Assembly: GCF_003952425.1 (NCBI RefSeq)
Contig: NZ_CP034449.1
Location: 5,568,001-5,632,000, forward strand
Length of the DNA stretch: 64,000 nt
From: Mesorhizobium sp. M2A.F.Ca.ET.046.03.2.1
GTDB taxonomy: Bacteria > Pseudomonadota > Alphaproteobacteria > Rhizobiales > Rhizobiaceae
Direction: 5' to 3'
Part shown: piece after piece, positions 1 through 11,614 of the stretch
Layout: each line of letters starts with the position of its first letter
How positions within the stretch are numbered: position 1 is the first letter of the stretch
Program-made: the position numbers and the translations under genes
The notes under the pieces: generated by a model
Database searches by the model: none
What the model was told of the DNA's origin: nothing
The model's input: the letters and a program-made list of their open reading frames with translations, nothing else

Positions 1-1
1 A

Positions 2-43
2 TCGTGGATCTCTAAGGCCGGGAAGCTGATCACCGGCGCCTGA
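2..43 (+). CDS. C-terminal tail of an upstream gene, probably bamD (partial)
   Basis: The first 43 bases read as SWISKAGKLITGA followed by TGA, so they look like the last 13 codons of a gene that starts outside the window. In Rhizobiales the gene just before recN is usually bamD, the lipoprotein of the outer-membrane BAM complex, so BamD is the best guess. The identification rests on gene order only; the 13 residues are too few to recognise a family. Confidence 0.4.
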   Translation, partial: SWISKAGKLITGA

Positions 44-51
44 AGCTTGCG

Positions 52-1725
52 ATGCTGTCCAGACTGTCGATCCGCGATATCGTCCTGATCGAGAAGCTGG
101 ACATCGACTTCCTGCCTGGGCTTTCGGTGCTGACGGGCGAAACCGGCGCCGGCAAATCCATCCTGCTCGATGCCTTGTCGCTGGCGCTCGGCGCGCGAGG
201 CGACGCCTCGCTCGTGCGCCATGGCGCCGCGCAAGGCCAGGTCATCGCGGTGTTCGACGTGCCGCGCAACCATCCGGCGCGCGCGCTGCTAGCCGAAAAC
301 GACATCGAGGATGACGGCGATATCATCCTGCGCCGCGTGCAGACCGGCGACGGCCGCACCCGCGTCTTCGTCAACGACCAGCCGTCCAGCGTCACGCTGA
401 TGCGCGATGTCGGCCGCGCGCTGGTCGAGATTCATGGCCAGCATGACGAGCGCGCGCTGGTCGATCCCGGCGCGCATCGCGAATTGCTCGACAGTTTCGG
501 CGGCCATCTGGGCGCCGTGCACGGCACGGGCGAAGCCTGGCGCTACTGGCGAAACTGCGAGCAGGAGCTTTCGCGGCATCGCGCCAAGGTCGAGGCGGCG
601 GCGCGCGAGGCCGATTATCTGCGCGCTTCCGTGGCCGAGCTCGCGAAACTCGATCCGCAGCCGGGCGAGGAGACGGAGCTTGCCGAACTGCGCGCGCAGA
701 TGATGCGGGTCGAGAAGATCGCCGCCGAAATCCACGACGCGCAGGATGTGTTGTCGGGACCATCCTCGCCCTTACCGCAGCTTGCCAGCCTATTGCGCCG
801 GCTGCAGCGCAAGGCGGGCGAAGCGCCGGGCCTGCTCGACGACGTGGTGAAATCGCTGGACGAGGCGATGATCTCGCTCGATGCCGCGCAATCCGGCGTG
901 GAAGCTGCGCTTCGCGCCACCGAATATGATCCGCAACGCCTGGAGAAGGCGGAGGAGCGGCTTTTCGCGCTGCGCGCCGCCTCGCGCAAGCACAATGTCG
1001 CGGTGGACGATCTGGCGCAACTGCGCGACACGATGGTGGCCGATCTTGCCGATCTCGATGCCGGCGAGGAGCGGTTGCATGCGCTGGAAAAGCAGGCCGC
1101 CGCGGCGCGCGAGGCCTACGATATTTCGGCGGCGCAGCTTTCCTCGCTGCGCCAGGCGGCGGCATCGGGCCTGACCAAGGCGGTGATGGCGGAACTGCCG
1201 GCGCTGAAGCTCGAACGGGCCGAGTTCATCGTCGAGATGGGAAGCGATGCCGAAAGCCGCATGGAAGAAGGCATCGACCAGGTCGAGTTCTGGGTGCGGA
1301 CCAATCCAGGCACCAGGCCGGGGCCGATGATGAAGGTCGCCTCCGGCGGCGAGCTCTCGCGGTTTCTTTTGGCACTGAAGGTGGCGCTCGCTGATCGCGG
1401 CTCGGCGCCCACCCTGGTTTTCGACGAAATCGACACCGGCGTCGGCGGCGCCGTGGCCGATGCCATCGGCCAGCGGCTGGCGCGGCTGTCGAAGCGCGTG
1501 CAAGTGCTTTCGGTCACGCATGCGCCGCAGGTTGCGGCACGCGCCGCGACGCATTTCCTGATCTCCAAATCCGGCGGCAAGGACCGTGTCGCCACCGGCA
1601 TCGCCGAAATGGACCGCGCCGCGCGCCAGGAGGAGATCGCGCGCATGCTGGCCGGCGCCGTCATCACCGACGAAGCGCGCGCCGCTGCGGAGAGGTTGCT
1701 GCGCGAGAATACGGCCGCGGCCTAG
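52..1725 (+). CDS. recN: DNA repair protein RecN
   Basis: SMC-like cytoplasmic ATPase that acts early in recombinational repair of double-strand breaks. The 557-residue product has the usual RecN length. A Walker A motif GETGAGKS lies at residues 29-36, an ABC-type signature SGGELSRF near residue 430 and a Walker B segment LVFDEIDTG near 455. The middle (about 160-370) is rich in Ala, Glu and Arg, as expected for the coiled-coil arms. The ATG follows the preceding stop by 8 bp, so the gene is probably cotranscribed with its upstream neighbour. The recN-ligA order is common in alphaproteobacteria. Confidence 0.97.
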   Translation: MLSRLSIRDIVLIEKLDIDFLPGLSVLTGETGAGKSILLDALSLALGARGDASLVRHGAAQGQVIAVFDVPRNHPARALLAENDIEDDGDIILRRVQTGDGRTRVFVNDQPSSVTLMRDVGRALVEIHGQHDERALVDPGAHRELLDSFGGHLGAVHGTGEAWRYWRNCEQELSRHRAKVEAAAREADYLRASVAELAKLDPQPGEETELAELRAQMMRVEKIAAEIHDAQDVLSGPSSPLPQLASLLRRLQRKAGEAPGLLDDVVKSLDEAMISLDAAQSGVEAALRATEYDPQRLEKAEERLFALRAASRKHNVAVDDLAQLRDTMVADLADLDAGEERLHALEKQAAAAREAYDISAAQLSSLRQAAASGLTKAVMAELPALKLERAEFIVEMGSDAESRMEEGIDQVEFWVRTNPGTRPGPMMKVASGGELSRFLLALKVALADRGSAPTLVFDEIDTGVGGAVADAIGQRLARLSKRVQVLSVTHAPQVAARAATHFLISKSGGKDRVATGIAEMDRAARQEEIARMLAGAVITDEARAAAERLLRENTAAA

Positions 1726-1864
1726 GCTGTGCTGATATTCAGGTGAGGCCGGTCTGCGAACGGCGGTTTCCTGCGCTTCCGGTGCGTACTTCAAGTACGC
1801 TCCGCTCCGTTTCTCGGGAAGCCACCCCTTCTCGACTCGGCCTGACCTGAATCTCAACACATCC
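1725..1864 (+). repeat. Long imperfect palindromic intergenic element
   Basis: Nearly the whole recN-ligA gap is one imperfect inverted repeat. The outer arms TTCAGGTGAGGCCG (about 1738) and CGGCCTGACCTGAA (about 1840) match with one mismatch, and the match extends outwards to both ends. The centre is a near palindrome, GCGTACTTCAAGTACGC. It would fold into a cruciform or long RNA hairpin. It looks like a dispersed palindromic repeat rather than a simple terminator, because no T-run follows the stem. Confidence 0.7.
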
Positions 1865-1976
1865 TTGGAGCTGGGTTCCCCCAGCCTGCAGGTTGAGTCA
1901 GCAGATGGCTGCATCTTGCTGTTCAGCAATGATTTTTGCGCAATCCGACTCCCTCGCGGCGAATCCTGATTTATAG

Positions 1977-4213
<2,237 letters not shown>

Positions 4214-4214
<1 letters not shown>

Positions 4215-4906
4215 TGACTGGCGCGTTCAAGGGATTTGGGCCGAAGGCCATCCCGTTCCTCAAGGCGCTCGATTTCCATCAGAGCCGCGAATGGTTCCAG
4301 GAGAACCGCGACCTCTTCGACAGCGAGCTGCACGGACCGTTCTGCGATCTGGTCGAGACGCTCACCACGCGCTTCGAAGCAGCCAAGCTCGGGCTGCGCG
4401 GTGACCGCAAGAGGTCGCTGTTCCGCATCAATCGCGACGTGCGCTTCTCAAAGGACAAGCGGCCCTATAACCGGCATCTCTCAGCGATCCTGTCGCCCGA
4501 CGGCACCAAGATGGAGCAGGGCGTCTTCTATGTGCATATCGGGCTCGAGCGCTGCTTCGCCGGCGTTGCCTGGTGGCAGCCAGCGCCTGAACTGCTGCAG
4601 GCGATGCGCAAGGCGATCGTCACCAAGCCGTCCGCGTTCCGCGCCATGGTTTCATCGCTCAAGAAGGCCGGGCTGGAACTCGATGCGGAAGACCGCCTGA
4701 AGCGGGCGCCGCGCGGCTTCGAAGACGTTGGCGACGAGGATCTCACCCAAGCGGTGCGCAACCGGCATTTCGTGGTCCGGCACGACATCGATCCGGCGAC
4801 GATCCATTCGCCGGCGCTGGTCGACGATCTCGTCGACTTCACGCTTCGCGCCAAGCCGCTGCTCGACTGGGGCAGGGCGATCCAGGGGACGGCCGTTGCT
4901 GCCTGA
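4214..4906 (+). CDS. DUF2461 (TIGR02453-type) family protein
   Basis: A 230-residue cytoplasmic protein that starts on the last base of the ligA stop. It has the recognisable family features: an N-terminal FLKAL..HQSREWFQENR segment, then RINRDVRFSKDKRPYNRH and an FYVHIGLERCFAGVAWW strand. The family is widespread and has no established biochemical function. Coupling to ligA suggests coexpression but does not prove a repair role. Confidence 0.85.
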
Positions 4907-4933
4907 CGCCGCCATTCGACGGTCGCCAGGCGC

Positions 4934-5692
4934 TTACATCCGCATCAGCAGGCCGCCATCGACGGCGAGTTCGATGCCGGTGATGTAGCTCGCGGCGTCG
5001 GAGAGCAGGAAGAGCGCGGCATTGGCCATGTCCTGCGGCGTGCCGATGCGGCCAAGCGGCGCATAGTTCGCAACGGCGGCGCGTTTTTCCTCGGTGTCCC
5101 AGCGCGCCTGCAGCGGCGTCAGCGCCATGCCGGGGCAGATGGCATTCGAACGGATGCGCTCGCTCGCAAGCTGCATGGCGAGCGACTTGGACAGCGCGCA
5201 CACGCCGGCCTTCGAGGCCTGGTAGGCGTCCTGCGGGTTGGGGTCGCCGCGATACCACTGGATGGTCGAGAAATGCACCATGGCGCCGCCGCGCCCGCCG
5301 GCGCGCATGTGGGGAACGACGGCGCGCGCCGTGTGCACGAAGGACTTCAGGTTGATGTTGAAGACGTCGTCCCAGACGCCGAGATCCATGTCGAGCGCCG
5401 ACTTGTCGCGGCCGAACCACAGCACGCCGGCGACATTGGCCAGATAATCGATGCCGCCGCGCTCGCGGCCGGCGGCGCCGATGATCTGTTCGACGAAGGC
5501 GGCGTCGGTCAGGTCGCCCTTCGCGAAGGTCAGGCGATCGTCATAACCGGCAAGCGAGGCCGGACGTGTTTTCACGTCGATGGCGGTGACGGAAGCGCCG
5601 GCATCGAGCAACGCAAGCGCGATAGCCTCGCCCATGCCTCCGCCCGCGCCGGCCACCACCGCATGCCTGCCGGTGAAATCAAAGACGACCAT
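4934..5692 (-). CDS. SDR family oxidoreductase
   Basis: Classical short-chain dehydrogenase/reductase of 252 residues. The glycine-rich cofactor motif is AGAGGGMG near residue 13, with an acidic residue after the second strand (TAIDVK) that favours NAD. The catalytic Tyr and Lys lie in YQASK, and the C-terminus has the family-typical GIELAVDGG. Substrate is unknown. It is divergent from the aldehyde dehydrogenase gene at 5850, across a 157-bp region that contains a candidate regulator motif. It may therefore share that catabolic regulon. Confidence 0.9.
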   Translation of the reverse strand: MVVFDFTGRHAVVAGAGGGMGEAIALALLDAGASVTAIDVKTRPASLAGYDDRLTFAKGDLTDAAFVEQIIGAAGRERGGIDYLANVAGVLWFGRDKSALDMDLGVWDDVFNINLKSFVHTARAVVPHMRAGGRGGAMVHFSTIQWYRGDPNPQDAYQASKAGVCALSKSLAMQLASERIRSNAICPGMALTPLQARWDTEEKRAAVANYAPLGRIGTPQDMANAALFLLSDAASYITGIELAVDGGLLMRM

Positions 5693-5785
5693 CCGTCACC
5701 CCTCTTGATGTTGGCGCCAAGGCGCGATGGCGGGACAATAGGGGCGGATAAAAATTCCATCAAGCCGTATTCGAAAAAATTTGCC

Positions 5786-5796
5786 AAAATGGAAAA
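5786..5796 (+). promoter_or_regulatory. Candidate operator AAAATGGAAAA upstream of aldehyde dehydrogenase
   Basis: The motif AAAATGGAAAA sits 54 bp before the dehydrogenase ATG, in an A/T-rich stretch unlike its surroundings. The same 11 bases recur at 8866-8876 in front of the liv operon, in both cases with a T-rich segment just upstream. The likely binder is the XRE-cupin protein encoded at 8247, by inference from location. Confidence 0.5.
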
Positions 5797-5849
5797 TCGC
5801 GATATCGTGCCGCGATTGACGGCTTTCCTTTTGAGTGGATTCCAAGACC

Positions 5850-7259
5850 ATGAACCTGCATTCCGGCGCGCGGACCTTCTCGGTGACCTCTCCTGTCGAC
5901 GGCTCGATCTACGCCACGCGAAACTATGCCGACGGCGCCGTGATCGAGGCCGCGGTCGCCCGGGCTCGCGCAGCGTTGCCGGGCTGGCGGCGCACGCCGC
6001 TGGCCGAGCGCCTGGCGATCCTTCTGCGCTTCGGCGAGGAGATGAAGGCGCGCGCCGCCCCGCTTGCCGAAGCGGTGGCGTGGCAGATCGGCAGGCCCTT
6101 GTGGCAGGCCGACGAGACGCCCCGCTTGGCCCTGATCGGCGAACTGCTTGCAGGCGCTGCCCCGGAGACCTTGGCCGACATGCCGTATCCCTCGGATGAG
6201 AACATCCGCCGCTACGCCAAGCCGATGGCCGGCGGTCTGCATCTGTCGATCTGCGCCTGGAACTATCCGACCGCCATGCTCGGCTACCTGGTCACGTCGC
6301 CTCTTGCGGCAGGCAATGTGGTGATCTTCAAGCATTCGCCGCAGACGCCGTTGATCGCGGAGCTTGCCGAGGAGGCTTTCCGCGCGGCCGGCGGACCAGA
6401 AGGCGTGTTCCAGAGCCTGCATCTTGACCATCCGGACGCCGAGCGGCTGATCGCTTCCGGCGTCTTCAACGCCGTCAATTTCATCGGCTCGGTCAATGGC
6501 GGCCGGCGCGTGCATGCGGCAGCGGCCGGCACCTTCACCCAGGTGCATCTGGAACTCGGCGGCAAGGATCCGACCTATGTGCGCTCCGACGCCGACCTCG
6601 AAGCGGCTGTTCCGCTGATCGCCGAAGGTACTTATTCCAACGCCGGCCAGTCCTGCTGCTCGGTCGAGCGCATCTATGTCGATCGCCTGATTCATGACCG
6701 TTTCGTCGAGGCGCTGGTCGCCGAGACGGCGAAATGGTCGATCGGCCATCCAATCGGCGAAAAGCCGATGGTCGGCCCGGTGGTGCGTGGGGTTGCCGCC
6801 GACACCATCCGCGGCCTCACCGAAAGCGCGGTGCGAGCAGGGGCGAAGCGCCTGATGCCGCGGGATGGCGCCCTCAAGGCGGCAAGCCTCGGAACCGCCT
6901 ATGTCGCGCCGGAGGTGCTGACCGGCGTCGATCACAGCATGCAGATCATGCGCGACGAACTGTTCGGGCCGGTGGCCTGCGTCCAGGCGGTCGGCGGCGA
7001 CGACGAGGCGATCCGGCTGATGAACGACAGCGACTACGGCCTTAGCGCCTCTATCTGGACGCGCGATGTCGAGCGCGGCGTGGCCTTGCTCGACGAGGTC
7101 GAGGCCGGCACGGTCTATCTCAACCGCTGCGACCACGCGGACCTCTATCTGCCCTGGGGCGGCATCAAGAATTCCGGTCTCGGACGCACCAATGGACGCG
7201 CCGGCCTGATCGAGGCGACGGCGGCGAAGGCGTACCATGTCCGCTCCGTCATCGCCTGA
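5850..7259 (+). CDS. NAD(P)-dependent aldehyde dehydrogenase
   Basis: Aldehyde dehydrogenase superfamily enzyme, 469 residues from the ATG chosen here; a GTG five codons upstream is the alternative and neither has a strong ribosome site. The general-base glutamate is in LELGGKDP and the catalytic cysteine in NAGQSCCSVER. The C-terminal half carries DELFGPVACV and the substrate-site region typical of the family. It overlaps the next gene by 23 bp, so the two are coupled. The exact aldehyde is unknown. Its partners (a formylglutamate-type hydrolase, a Liv-type importer and a glutamine synthetase-like ligase) suggest an aldehyde from amine or amino-acid breakdown. Confidence 0.93.
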   Translation: MNLHSGARTFSVTSPVDGSIYATRNYADGAVIEAAVARARAALPGWRRTPLAERLAILLRFGEEMKARAAPLAEAVAWQIGRPLWQADETPRLALIGELLAGAAPETLADMPYPSDENIRRYAKPMAGGLHLSICAWNYPTAMLGYLVTSPLAAGNVVIFKHSPQTPLIAELAEEAFRAAGGPEGVFQSLHLDHPDAERLIASGVFNAVNFIGSVNGGRRVHAAAAGTFTQVHLELGGKDPTYVRSDADLEAAVPLIAEGTYSNAGQSCCSVERIYVDRLIHDRFVEALVAETAKWSIGHPIGEKPMVGPVVRGVAADTIRGLTESAVRAGAKRLMPRDGALKAASLGTAYVAPEVLTGVDHSMQIMRDELFGPVACVQAVGGDDEAIRLMNDSDYGLSASIWTRDVERGVALLDEVEAGTVYLNRCDHADLYLPWGGIKNSGLGRTNGRAGLIEATAAKAYHVRSVIA

Positions 7260-8076
7260 GCGCCAAGGACATCCGGTCGTGCGGGACCTTGAAAAGCTGG
7301 GCGATGCGGCCGTCGCGGCGCTTGCAGCGGCCGGCGTGGAACGGTTGCTGCCGGACGCGACCAGCCCCTATCTCCTGATCGCCGAGCATGCCGGCAATGT
7401 CGTGCCGGCGCCGTGGCGCGACCTTGGCTTGGCGGAGCCCTATCTGGGCACGCATTTCGCGGTCGATATCGGTGTCGATGCGCTGACGCGGCGGCTCTCG
7501 CGAACGTTGCGCGCGCCGGCCGTGATCGCGCGCTATTCGCGGCTGTTCCTCGACTATAACCGCCCCGCCGATGAGTGGGATTTCATGCGGCCGGACCTCG
7601 GTGGCATCCCGGTGCCGGGCAATCTGGCGGTCGATGCCACTGATGCAAGGCTGCGCAAGCTTGTCGCCTGGGCGCCGGTCGAACGGGCGATCATCGAAGT
7701 CGCCGCCGGCAGGCGCGCGCTGATCTCGGTGCACTCCTTCACGCCGGTGATGGGCGGGGTGAAGCGCAATGTCGATATCGGCGTGCTGTGGCGGGAACAG
7801 TCGCCCTTCGTCAATTCAGTGCTGAAAACGCTGGGCGCACAGGGCGCGGAAGCAAGCTTCAGGATTGGTGACAACGAACCCTATGATTGGCGCCAGGCCG
7901 TGGGCTACACGCTGAACTGGCATGGGCTGCAGCAGGGCCGGCCCTGCCTCTATCTCGAGGTCCGCAACGACCTGCTTGCCGATCCGGAAACGTTCGAACG
8001 CGTCAGCCGCCTTCTTGAAAATGCCTTTGCCACCGTCGCGATGTCCCTGTGGCCGCAATCAGCCGTAGCCGTCTAA
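7237..8076 (+). CDS. N-formylglutamate amidohydrolase family protein
   Basis: A 279-residue protein of the FGase family (PF05013), which includes the histidine-degradation enzyme HutG. Recognisable blocks are LLIAEHAGN near residue 47, FLDYNRPADEWDF, the SVHSFTPVM metal-site segment and a C-terminal LEVRNDLL. The start has AAGG seven bases upstream and lies inside the dehydrogenase gene. No other hut gene is nearby, so a dedicated histidine pathway is unlikely. A role in cleaving an acyl- or glutamyl-type intermediate from the neighbouring pathway is inferred. Confidence 0.88.
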   Translation: MSAPSSPERQGHPVVRDLEKLGDAAVAALAAAGVERLLPDATSPYLLIAEHAGNVVPAPWRDLGLAEPYLGTHFAVDIGVDALTRRLSRTLRAPAVIARYSRLFLDYNRPADEWDFMRPDLGGIPVPGNLAVDATDARLRKLVAWAPVERAIIEVAAGRRALISVHSFTPVMGGVKRNVDIGVLWREQSPFVNSVLKTLGAQGAEASFRIGDNEPYDWRQAVGYTLNWHGLQQGRPCLYLEVRNDLLADPETFERVSRLLENAFATVAMSLWPQSAVAV

Positions 8077-8103
8077 AGGCTGGACGCTCAAATGGCGGGC
8101 CGC

Positions 8104-8202
8104 TAGAGCGTTTCACCGTTTCACGGAAACGGCGAACCGCTCTATCTCATTGTTTTTACGCAATTCCGGACGGAAAACCGCTCACACTTTTCCTGGAATT
8201 GC
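8104..8202 (+). repeat. Paired palindromic intergenic repeats (family A, copy 1)
   Basis: Two adjacent palindromes. The first (8104-8145) has arms TAGAGCG and CGCTCTA around an inner CCGTTT/AAACGG stem. The second (8160-8202) has arms GCAATTCC and GGAATTGC around GGAAAA/TTTTCC. The second unit recurs at 39268 and 47472. It lies between convergent-free, same-strand genes and ends just before the XRE-cupin gene. Confidence 0.8.
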
Positions 8203-8246
8203 TCTAGAGCTTGTCAAATTGGAAACGACGGCCAAGGGCGTGGACG

Positions 8247-8831
8247 ATGCAAGGCAATGTGGGCAGCAAGATCCGGGACGCGCGCAAGCAGCAGAACATC
8301 ACCTTGCGCGACCTCAGCGAGCGCTCCGGCCTTTCCGTTTCGCAGCTCTCGAAGCTGGAGAACGGCAAGGCCAGGCTGACCGTCGACATCGCGCTGATGA
8401 TCGCCGGCGTGCTGCACGTGCCGGTGGCCTCCTTCCTGTTCAGCCCGAAGCCCGGACCGCAGGCGCGCCGCTCGATCACGCGCGCCGGCAGCGGCATTCT
8501 GCATGAAGGCAACGCCATGGAATTCGAGGTCTTGTGCAGCGATTTCCGCGATAAGACCAACATTTTCTGGCGCGTCACGCTGCGCGCCAGAAGTTTTGAG
8601 GAAAACGGCGGCTGGCGCAGCCATTCGGGTGAGGAGTTCATCCATGTGCTGAGCGGCAGCCTGCAGCTGCACACGCTCCATTACGACCCGACGGTGCTGC
8701 AGCCAGGCGACAGCATCCTGTTCGACGGCGAGATGCAGCACGCTTATGTCGCGCTTGGCGACGAGCCCGTCATCATGCTGATGTCGAATACGGTGCCGCG
8801 CGACGGGCTGCCGCCGGGAACAGGCGCCTGA
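8247..8831 (+). CDS. XRE-family regulator with C-terminal cupin domain
   Basis: A 194-residue transcription factor. Residues about 5-60 form a Cro/C1-type helix-turn-helix (TLRDLSERSGLSVSQLSKLENG), and residues about 115-185 form a small cupin barrel (HSGEEFIHVLSG, LQPGDSILFDGEMQHAY). This is the architecture of PuuR-like regulators of amine and amino-acid catabolism. The ATG at 8247 is preferred; an upstream TTG at 8211 falls in a repeat. It stands between the dehydrogenase/hydrolase pair and the liv operon, both of which carry AAAATGGAAAA in their leader regions, so it is the probable regulator of both. Confidence 0.92.
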   Translation: MQGNVGSKIRDARKQQNITLRDLSERSGLSVSQLSKLENGKARLTVDIALMIAGVLHVPVASFLFSPKPGPQARRSITRAGSGILHEGNAMEFEVLCSDFRDKTNIFWRVTLRARSFEENGGWRSHSGEEFIHVLSGSLQLHTLHYDPTVLQPGDSILFDGEMQHAYVALGDEPVIMLMSNTVPRDGLPPGTGA

Positions 8832-8865
8832 CCGACGGTCCCGGCCCCCACTCAAGAATTTTTCT

Positions 8866-8910
8866 AAAATGGAAAAAAATACTTGTTCTGGAAAAGTCGG
8901 GAGACTAGCA
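8866..8910 (+). promoter_or_regulatory. Candidate operator and promoter of the liv operon
   Basis: AAAATGGAAAA at 8866-8876 repeats the motif found at 5786. It is followed by a plausible promoter: CTTGTT at 8882-8887, a 17-bp spacer and CTAGCA at 8905-8910. If so the motif sits just upstream of the -35 box, a place where either activation or repression is possible. The -10 box is a weak match, so the promoter call is tentative. Confidence 0.45.
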
Positions 8911-8966
8911 TCCTTTTGACCGGCCGACAGGAGAACAGCCAGCGGCCGGAATGGGAGAAATGACCG

Positions 8967-9692
8967 ATGCTGTCGGTTGAGGCAGTCAGCAAGACATTCG
9001 GCGGCGTGCAGGCGTTGCGCAACGCCTCGCTGACCTGCGAGGCCGGCGAGATCCTCGGCCTCATCGGTCCGAACGGCGCAGGCAAGTCGACGCTCGTCAA
9101 CGCCATCTCCGGCGTGCTCAAGCCGGACAGCGGCAGCGTGCGCCTGGCGGGCGAGGAGATCACTGGCCGCGGCCCGGAGCATTGCGCGCGGGCAGGGGTA
9201 GGCCGCACCTTCCAGACCATCAGGCTGTTCAAGGATCTGACCGTTCGCCAGAACGTCGAGGTCGCGCGTATCACCTGCCGCGCCGTACGCCCCGATGCCG
9301 CCAAGCAGATCGGCGTCGATCAGCTGCTGCAGCAATATGAGCTGGCAAGTTTCGCCGACAGTCCGGCCGGCACGCTGCCCTATGGCAGCCAGCGCCGGCT
9401 CGAGATCGCCCGCGCACTGGCGCTGGGGCCGTCGCTCCTTCTGCTCGATGAGCCGGCCGCCGGCCTCAACGAGGCCGAGTCGGAGACGCTGGCGATGGCG
9501 ATCGAGGCCATTCGCCGCGATATCGGCTGCGCGACCATCGTCATCGATCACGATCTGCGCTTCATCAACCGGCTCTGCGACCGGCTGTGCGTGATGGACC
9601 AGGGACAGGTGATCGCCTCGGGCGAGACGGAAGATGTGTGGCGCGATCCGCGCGTCATCGAGGTCTATGTCGGGCAGTCGGAGACGGCCTGA
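8967..9692 (+). CDS. livG: Branched-chain amino acid-type ABC transporter, ATPase (LivG-like)
   Basis: One of two ATPases of a five-part HAAT-family importer. The 241-residue chain has Walker A GPNGAGKS near residue 33, a signature region reading YGSQRRLEIARAL (an unusual variant of LSGGQ) and Walker B LLLLDEPAAGL. The C-terminus ends at the typical short LivG extension. It is the first gene of an operon continuing with the binding protein, second ATPase and both permeases. The transported compound may be an amine or amino-acid derivative rather than leucine. Confidence 0.93.
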   Translation: MLSVEAVSKTFGGVQALRNASLTCEAGEILGLIGPNGAGKSTLVNAISGVLKPDSGSVRLAGEEITGRGPEHCARAGVGRTFQTIRLFKDLTVRQNVEVARITCRAVRPDAAKQIGVDQLLQQYELASFADSPAGTLPYGSQRRLEIARALALGPSLLLLDEPAAGLNEAESETLAMAIEAIRRDIGCATIVIDHDLRFINRLCDRLCVMDQGQVIASGETEDVWRDPRVIEVYVGQSETA

Positions 9693-9733
9693 GGGCCGGA
9701 AGAACAACCACAATGAGAGGAAGGAGGGGTAGA

Positions 9734-10888
9734 ATGGAAAAGATTTTGCTGGGAGCAGCGGTGCTGACCGCTGGGCTGCTGCAGGCAGGGCATGCGGGCG
9801 CGGCGGATCTCAAGATCGGCCTTGCGGTCGCCATGACCGGCGCCTACGCGCCCTATAGCGAGGCGGAAGGCGCGCACTGCATGGCCGACAGGCTGAACAA
9901 GGCTGCGGGCGCCAACGAGCCCAAGGTCGAGCTGATGATCGAGGACAACCGGTCCGATCCGCAGCTTTCGGTCTCGCTCGGCCAGAAATTCCTCGATGCC
10001 GGCGCGCAGGTCATCACCGGCGTGCCGTTCCCGGATGCGCTGATCCCGATGGCGCAGACCGCTCAGCCCTATGGCGCCACCGTGTTCTCGGCGCCGAACA
10101 CGCAGCTCGAAATGCAGCAGGCCGGGCTCGACAATTTCATCGCCGGGGCGGTGCCCGATCCGATCAACGCCTCAGCCACCGCCAACGCGCTTTACGGCAA
10201 GGGCGCGCGGACCGTGGCGCTGATGGTGTCGCCCGATGCCGGTTCCTACTCGGAGAAGCTGCCGGAGTGGTTCGGCGAGGTGTTCGAGCATCTCGGCGGC
10301 AAGGTGGTCGGCAAGTTCAACTATTCCTACGGCACCACCGACTGGTCGCCGCAGATCGCCTCGATCAAGGCGCTGCCGCAGAAGCCGGACGCCATCCATA
10401 TCTGCGCCGTGCTGCCCGATGTCGGCATCCTGATCCGGCAATTGCGCGCCAACGGCTATGATGGCTGGGTGGCCGGCTGCGACGCTTTCGACGACAAGTC
10501 GCTGGAAGGCACCGTCGGCGATCCGAAGTCGCTGGAAAAGGTGATGTTCGCGACCCATGGCGCGACCGGCGTCGACGGCCCGATCGACAAATTCCTCGCC
10601 CAGTGCAAGGCCGATGGCTACAAGATCAACGGCATCTTCGACGCGCTCGGCGCCGACATGGTGCAGATCAGCTATGAAGCGGCGAAGAAGGCCGGCACCG
10701 TCGACCCCGCCGCCTTGCGCGAAGCGATCCGCGCTCCCGGCGGTTATCCGGGCACCACAGCGCCGACGATCTCCTTTGCCGAGAAGAAGGGCTATCCGGT
10801 GAAGGCCGTTCCGGTGATGGGCTTTGCCGACGGCAAGCGGGTGCTGATCACCGACACGCCGCCGACCTTCGTTCCGGCACTGAACTAA
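9734..10888 (+). CDS. ABC transporter substrate-binding protein (LivJ/LivK-like)
   Basis: Periplasmic binding protein of 384 residues, type I fold (Peripla_BP_6). A signal peptide covers about residues 1-23 (MEKILLGAAVLTAGLL then cleavage after AGAA or nearby). The mature protein starts ADLKIGLAVAMTGAYAPYS, typical for the family. The chosen ATG has a strong AAGGAGG site 7 bases before it; an ATG at 9713 is less well placed. It provides ligand specificity for the LivGFHM transporter around it. The ligand cannot be read from the sequence. Confidence 0.92.
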   Translation: MEKILLGAAVLTAGLLQAGHAGAADLKIGLAVAMTGAYAPYSEAEGAHCMADRLNKAAGANEPKVELMIEDNRSDPQLSVSLGQKFLDAGAQVITGVPFPDALIPMAQTAQPYGATVFSAPNTQLEMQQAGLDNFIAGAVPDPINASATANALYGKGARTVALMVSPDAGSYSEKLPEWFGEVFEHLGGKVVGKFNYSYGTTDWSPQIASIKALPQKPDAIHICAVLPDVGILIRQLRANGYDGWVAGCDAFDDKSLEGTVGDPKSLEKVMFATHGATGVDGPIDKFLAQCKADGYKINGIFDALGADMVQISYEAAKKAGTVDPAALREAIRAPGGYPGTTAPTISFAEKKGYPVKAVPVMGFADGKRVLITDTPPTFVPALN

Positions 10889-10903
10889 GCGGGGCGGGAG
10901 GAC

Positions 10904-11608
<705 letters not shown>

Positions 11609-11614
11609 GCGGCG

